NCBI GenBank assembly: GCA_004352715.1
Contig: SCFE01000028.1
Span: 783,424 to 847,423, forward strand
Reading direction: 5' to 3'
DNA length: 64,000 nt
Origin: Hofstenia miamia
Lineage: Eukaryota; Xenacoelomorpha; Acoela
Positions 58,150-64,000 of this stretch are shown piece by piece (the first letter of the stretch is position 1; every line of letters begins with the position of its first letter). The notes under the pieces are model-generated. The model ran no database searches and was not told where the DNA came from. It saw nothing but the letters and a program-made list of their open reading frames with translations. Position numbers and translations under genes: made by a program.

Positions 58150-59529
58150 TCTAGAGTGGAAGATACTAACAGACACTAAAACTGTGCTAAGACTGTTCCA
58201 TATACAACAAATTGCTCTTGCTTATATATGAATTAGTATCAACACATATGTACAATTTACATGCAAAAACAAAAACATTTGATCTGGCCAATACAACAAC
58301 CATTACCAATACTACATTCCTTTTAACATGTTTGTTTCAATCAATTTTTTGATGTTTATGTAGAAGGTTTTCAGGTTCATACCCAATATCATGAGTAAAG
58401 TTTTGAAGCCTGTGGTTGCAGTAGATTAAAGATATTACAGAATGTTTTTGCATCTTGATGAAACATGTTTAGTGAAAATAAATAAAGTCCCTGTTCATAT
58501 CTGGTGTGTTTACAGCAGTGGTGTAATGCTAAGATTTTAACAAGAGGGCTCTTCCAAGGCTAAGCCTTTAAACATCGGGGTTCAGATACTTACCACATTT
58601 TTCTTATCAGTCTTTATTCCTGTAATTGCCATTTTGTGTTTTTGATTTTCAACATCAATTTTATAATTGCATAGTGCAATATTTATTTACAGTAATATAT
58701 GTAACCTTTGTGGGTTTGCTATTAAGCATGTGTAGTAAGAGATTGCTCTAGGCCAAAAACATTGGTCCAATCCCAAGCAGGTTCAAAAGGCATTAGGCTT
58801 GACACATTTAATTTTATGCCAATTCAGTTTATTTTGGACCCATTTTATGATCTTTGCCAAAAATGCCTTTAATGTTTTGACTATTTAATTTGAAATTAAA
58901 CCACTGAAATGTCACAACTTTAGCAGAGTTTTGGAAAAACATTTAATACCAATACAACATTTTAAAATGTAAATTTTATTTTTCAACACATTTCTCATAA
59001 ACTATGTGTATAGCATTCACTCAAATTGGTTTGATTTGTGTTGACTATTAGTCCAATATATGAATCACTTCAAATTCAGTGGGGATCTAAAAATTTTCAG
59101 TAGAGATTTACTCCCTAAACATATTTTTCCCAATTAATAAAATAAATGAATTTTATATGCATTATTTACATGTTGAAAATGAATATTTTAAATATTGATT
59201 CTTTTAATAGCTAGCTCACTTATATCTGTAATTTTCAATTGTTCAAGCCTAATAAGTAAATGATATGAATAAGCATATAATGTACAATCAGTGGCAGGGG
59301 AATATAACAGCATTACCAAAAAGAAACTAGTTGACTCTGTAAGAAGGTTACAATTGAGGCCCACATAGAGAAGCCATGATTCCAACAAAATAAATAACAA
59401 GAGATTGTAATAACTGATAGCATCAGTAATTCATCCATTGTAACTTGTAACCAGGATGACCAATTCATACAGTGTCCACCCAGAGTGCTACCTGAGGGGA
59501 AAGGCAGCTTGTGATTAGAGGGTGTGGTG

Positions 59530-60060
59530 CTTACATCGCTCAACATTTAATTTCTACCTCAATGCAAAATGGGAGTCTCAAAGTGGTTTTTATCTCTCAG
59601 CTAAGTATTAATTAGCACATAATTGCTGTGCATTTGCATTCGCCAATGGCATAATTTAATTTCTGTGTCAGATGTTATAAGTGCTTGTATGACAAGAACA
59701 AAAGGTTTATTATTTCCCTATGCCTAGTTGTAACCTAATACAAACCATGATTTAGGCTGCAAACCATCCAGAGTTATGCATCATACTGTCAGGTTAGCAG
59801 GACTCCCAAATAGTTGTTGTGACTTAAGCAATCATTATGTTAAGGGTAATTCAAATAATCAAATGAAAGGTAAACATCAGAGAAAATGAACACATTTCAG
59901 TTTAAGCAAAACTTGATTCTAGTTTTGTCTGCCAAGGACAGTGCCCAAAAACAGCTGCTACAATTGTTCCCTATTTATACAAAACATTAATCATTACCTG
60001 CTAATTGCTTAAAAATTCAAATCACATGATCATTCCCTTGCAAATTCAAGTGTGCAAGCA
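59530..60060. repeat. Diverged repeat, copy 2 (partner 55900-56420)
   Basis: Same ordered words as its partner, in the same orientation. No transposase follows this copy. Confidence 0.5.
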
Positions 60061-61095
60061 AAATAACATGTCATATATCATTTTAGGGGACAAAGTAACT
60101 GCAATGAAACTTAACCTTAAAATTACTAGGTGACATTGAGGGTGACATAGGAAATACAAATGTGACATAATCCATCAAAACTATCATGTGTGGTCAAGAT
60201 GAGAGGAAAGGATGAATGAAACAAAGACTAAAAATATTGATAATGATTATAATGATTAAAATGTAAAAACATGATAGGATTGATTATTTCATTTTGTAAA
60301 TGTTTTGTGCAATTATATTTAAAATTATGCTCAACAGTATTTTGACAAAACGAAAGATGGTCAAACAACATAGTCAAATTGATGCTGATGTTGTGTAATT
60401 GTAGCAGAAATATTAAATGAGGGAAAAACTGTAAACAAGAACGATTAACAGGTACTAGTTGAGTATTTAGTTGTTTATTACCAAGTGCTATAAATATACT
60501 TGAAGTGATGTAATTAATGATGAGCAAATCTACATTGGATTTATTTTCTCTCGTCAGGTTATTTTATACTCTGATGGAAAGCTAAATGTTTACAAGCTAG
60601 GGTAATTGTATGGTGGTTCCCACATCCAGTTAAAGGTATGCTGGAGCAGCCTCCTAATAGCTATTCCACAGCAGGGAGGGTGACAGCTGTAGTTACCTTG
60701 TGTGCTCTTAGGTTACGGATAGGTGTAGGAGTTTTTTATCATTATAGCTTTCCTACTTGTCATTGCTTGCCTGTTATTATGATTGCAGCTATTATGTTTT
60801 ACATGTTAACTCTCTCATTGATGAACTTCAGTTATTTATTACATTACATGATGATTGGTGATTTAATAGTATTTACATTTAGATGGTTATTTAGATTGTA
60901 TCTTTATATTCTATTACATATAGCTTATTTAATAGTCACAGCAAGTTGCTCATTGTTTCGTACAGTAGACCTCTGGCTGAGTTTGCTATTCACCTAACCA
61001 TTCCTTCGTTGGTTTCTACCTCACAGTGGTGGCTCCATTTGTAAGATGCAGCTGGTATATGTGTTCCTGGATATACATGTCTACCTTCAAGTGTC
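60060..61095. other. CpG-poor interval up to the gap
   Basis: A 119-codon plus-strand frame (60638-60997) is strongly hydrophobic but matches nothing I know, and its composition follows the TA-rich DNA. No gene called. Confidence 0.4.
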
Positions 61096-62095
61096 NNNNN
61101 NNNNNNNNNNNNNNNNNNNNNNNNNNNNNNNNNNNNNNNNNNNNNNNNNNNNNNNNNNNNNNNNNNNNNNNNNNNNNNNNNNNNNNNNNNNNNNNNNNNN
61201 NNNNNNNNNNNNNNNNNNNNNNNNNNNNNNNNNNNNNNNNNNNNNNNNNNNNNNNNNNNNNNNNNNNNNNNNNNNNNNNNNNNNNNNNNNNNNNNNNNNN
61301 NNNNNNNNNNNNNNNNNNNNNNNNNNNNNNNNNNNNNNNNNNNNNNNNNNNNNNNNNNNNNNNNNNNNNNNNNNNNNNNNNNNNNNNNNNNNNNNNNNNN
61401 NNNNNNNNNNNNNNNNNNNNNNNNNNNNNNNNNNNNNNNNNNNNNNNNNNNNNNNNNNNNNNNNNNNNNNNNNNNNNNNNNNNNNNNNNNNNNNNNNNNN
61501 NNNNNNNNNNNNNNNNNNNNNNNNNNNNNNNNNNNNNNNNNNNNNNNNNNNNNNNNNNNNNNNNNNNNNNNNNNNNNNNNNNNNNNNNNNNNNNNNNNNN
61601 NNNNNNNNNNNNNNNNNNNNNNNNNNNNNNNNNNNNNNNNNNNNNNNNNNNNNNNNNNNNNNNNNNNNNNNNNNNNNNNNNNNNNNNNNNNNNNNNNNNN
61701 NNNNNNNNNNNNNNNNNNNNNNNNNNNNNNNNNNNNNNNNNNNNNNNNNNNNNNNNNNNNNNNNNNNNNNNNNNNNNNNNNNNNNNNNNNNNNNNNNNNN
61801 NNNNNNNNNNNNNNNNNNNNNNNNNNNNNNNNNNNNNNNNNNNNNNNNNNNNNNNNNNNNNNNNNNNNNNNNNNNNNNNNNNNNNNNNNNNNNNNNNNNN
61901 NNNNNNNNNNNNNNNNNNNNNNNNNNNNNNNNNNNNNNNNNNNNNNNNNNNNNNNNNNNNNNNNNNNNNNNNNNNNNNNNNNNNNNNNNNNNNNNNNNNN
62001 NNNNNNNNNNNNNNNNNNNNNNNNNNNNNNNNNNNNNNNNNNNNNNNNNNNNNNNNNNNNNNNNNNNNNNNNNNNNNNNNNNNNNNNNNNNNNNN
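61096..62095. other. Assembly gap, exactly 1000 Ns
   Basis: A round-number N run, so its true length is unknown. Long open frames spanning it are artefacts. Confidence 0.99.
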
Positions 62096-64000
62096 CAATA
62101 GACTGTATTTTAAAAGCACAGTCCACATTACATTTGACAAACAGTTCACTATGAAAGACGTGCAGAAGCTAACGAAGAACAGAGAAAGGATTATATCTGA
62201 ATGTGAACAAGTAAACTTGGACAAAAAGCATCTCACGATAGTATATTTTGTAAACGATACCAAAATAGCATTGAAGAGGCTTCAGTCTAATATAGAAGAA
62301 ACTCTAAAAATAGTCAAGAAAAATAAAACCAGAGTAATAATAGTCATTACACAGAAAGAAGATGAACTGCCAAAATGTATAAAGGACATGGAGATTAAAC
62401 TGGATAATCTATTTACATTGAATAGTGGAACACTTAAAATATCAGAGCTTATAAAGGTGGATCTCCAAATCAATGAAATGGCCCTGGCAGAAAGAATTAT
62501 GGTGGAACCAAAAATAGTGATAGATATGTACTATCAAACATAGACAATGGAGTTGTTAGGAATAACCAAAAACTTGGAGGAAACTGGAAGCATATTCCTA
62601 AAGTGTAGTCTAAACCAAACTCCTGAACATCTAGAGAAAATAGCAACAGTATGGTCAGAAATCAAAGCAGATAAACCAACCCATGAAGAATGGCCAATGA
62701 TCGACATAAGATCGCCAACAAAGAAATACCACAAAAGCACTGAAGCTATATTATATGAAGTTAGATGGGCATACAAAATGGAAGCCAAAAGAAATTTTAA
62801 GACGCAAATGTTTGAAGAGATCAACACACTGGAAATTAGAGCGAAAACAGCGATATGGGTACTAGTGATTGCACTGACATACAACAATAAAATAGTACTG
62901 CCTATGATGAGGAAGGAGCAATGACAAATAGCTCGACAGAAGAAATATGAAATAGCAGTTGCACCAATTCCCACAAACATCAAACAATGGTTGCTGCAAA
63001 ATGTTGAGATATTACCGCTATCCCCCACAAAGAAAGTACAACAGAGATTTGAAAACACTTCACGAGGTTATTGATGCAACAGCACACATTGGGAAGACCT
63101 AGTGTAATAGAGCTCACAAACAAGACAGGTATTTGTCCAAGCAAAGTTGAAATACTAACAGACAAAACCAAAAGTACATGTGGGGTGCAACTTCTAATAC
63201 AAAACTGAGAGCACTCAAATGTCAACCATGGCTCACAATGTGCAACCTAATAAGAAGGGAGCATGAAGAAATGCTACAAACAATAAAAGCAGTGAAAGAA
63301 AAGAGAGTACATGAGTTGATTATGAAAGAAATAAGAAAATATTTGAAGAACTATCCCCAGTGTGTGTACACCAAAATTATTAAGCAATCTGAGACAATGT
63401 GAAAAGAAGGAAAAAATTGTCCTATTGAAATCATCGAAATGGTGAGCAAAAGCAAGGAGGAGATGCTAATGGAAGAAAAATTGTTGCAATCTACTGATAT
63501 CACTCTGACCCCCAACACTCAAATAGTGATTGATAAAGTTAACTTAGAAAAATGGGGTGAACAAGAACCAAGCGAGCTCTCATGGGTTGATACTGATGAT
63601 GAGAGGTTATTGGTAGAAATTATGGTTCAAAGAGAATGGAAAAACAACATAGTGCAGAGAATATTCAGCAAGGTTTATGAATGCAAGACCAAATTGTTAA
63701 TTAAAGTACTGTGCACTGAGGCATTTACAAGACAAGAAATTGATGAATTATTGGAACCTCAAAACCAAATTGCAGTGGATATTGAGTGCATTACCTCAAA
63801 GATAGTAATAAAACCTGAAACCTCGCAGAGTTTGATGAAAAATGGATTAACGGACATTTTTTGGGAGAACATCAAGAAATCCAAAAACAACTATCCTGCA
63901 ACATTTGGGATGGCTACAATGGCAGAGATGCAAGGTACATATGAGGCCATAGAAGAGAAAATGATGACAACAATTTTGAAATGTACAATTTTTATACCAA
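62096..64000 (+). pseudogene. A-rich interrupted coding region of unknown family, open at window end
   Basis: One frame runs from the gap edge to TAG at 62541-62543 (FVNDTKIALKRLQSNIEETL, TRVIIVITQKEDELPKCIKD). It continues in the same frame with MELLGITKNLEETG...THEEWPMIDIRSPTKKYH to TGA at 62922-62924, then QIARQKKYEIAVAPIPTNIK to TGA near 63073. The coding signal then shifts frame twice (63074-63207; 63178-63402) and runs past a TGA at 63400-63402 as KEGKNCPIEIIEMV...EKWGEQEPSELSWVDTDDE to the end. Lysine- and glutamate-rich, A-rich sense strand. Either a decayed large element or viral-type gene, or a real gene damaged by assembly errors beside the gap. Confidence 0.5.

Noticed and set aside
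60990-62543. Very long open frames of about 350-500 codons on both strands
   Set aside because: They consist almost entirely of the 1000-N gap; only the part after 62095 on the plus strand is real sequence.
62541-62543. Possible programmed stop-codon read-through (TAG followed by in-frame coding)
   Set aside because: The context is not a known read-through signal, and the same region has further stops and frame changes, so decay or sequence error is simpler.
1-64000. Search for CRISPR arrays, operons, ribosome-binding sites and rRNA genes
   Set aside because: None seen; the introns and transposons show a eukaryotic nuclear genome. I saw no convincing tRNA by eye, but a covariance-model scan was not possible.

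Overview
This is an AT-rich draft scaffold from an animal, most likely an invertebrate. The evidence is: GT-AG introns of about 0.1 to over 10 kb; single-copy metazoan genes (a UBAC1/KPC2 orthologue, a MAP7/ensconsin-type microtubule protein, an intronless RING/B-box protein); and a dense load of decayed eukaryotic transposons (hAT, piggyBac, mariner, ISL2EU/DDE_4, PIF/Harbinger-like MITEs, LINEs). I cannot fix the phylum from the sequence. Two assembly joins are visible: a single N at 33790 and a gap of exactly 1000 Ns at 61096-62095.

Layout. 1-9.4 kb is intergenic and repeat-rich. It holds a 2.4-kb hAT-type element (2645-5052) with inverted ends and an 8-bp target duplication, which contains a LINE fragment, and a second LINE fragment at 6.2-6.6 kb. 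9.47-42.69 kb is one large minus-strand gene, the UBAC1 orthologue. I reconstructed 12 coding exons by hand from reading frame, splice sites and splice phase. They cover an N-terminal ubiquitin-like region, two UBA domains and the STI1-like C-terminal region; one short exon between 26.7 and 35.8 kb was not found. Its introns hold an intronless TRIM-like gene (18.5-19.5 kb, same strand), a piggyBac fossil split by a hAT MITE (16.8-18.1 kb), a hAT MITE (21.65 kb), a near-perfect 181-bp foldback element (23.2 kb), a duplicated hAT-derived block with a mariner insertion (29.7-35.1 kb), and an exact 153-bp duplication of a UBAC1 coding exon on both sides of a Harbinger-like MITE (37.55-38.93 kb).

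42.7-50 kb holds a minus-strand LINE fossil (43.9-45.0 kb) and weak plus-strand exon candidates. 50.68-52.51 kb is a single-exon MAP7/ensconsin-like gene on the minus strand. It converges on a possible plus-strand terminal exon ending at 50263. From about 53.8 kb to the gap the DNA changes character: CpG dinucleotides become rare, and the interval holds a hAT MITE, an ISL2EU transposase fossil, a diverged repeat pair and a small two-exon gene of unknown function (57.8-58.15 kb). After the gap, 62.1-64 kb carries an A-rich plus-strand coding region. It is broken by in-frame stops and two frame changes, belongs to no family I recognise, and is open at the window end.

Functional links. UBAC1 (KPC2) is the adaptor subunit of the KPC ubiquitin ligase, and the gene nested in its intron encodes a RING/B-box protein, the typical architecture of another ubiquitin ligase. 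Nothing in the sequence shows that the two act together. MAP7 proteins bind microtubules and recruit kinesin-1. Everything else is mobile-element debris or unassigned.
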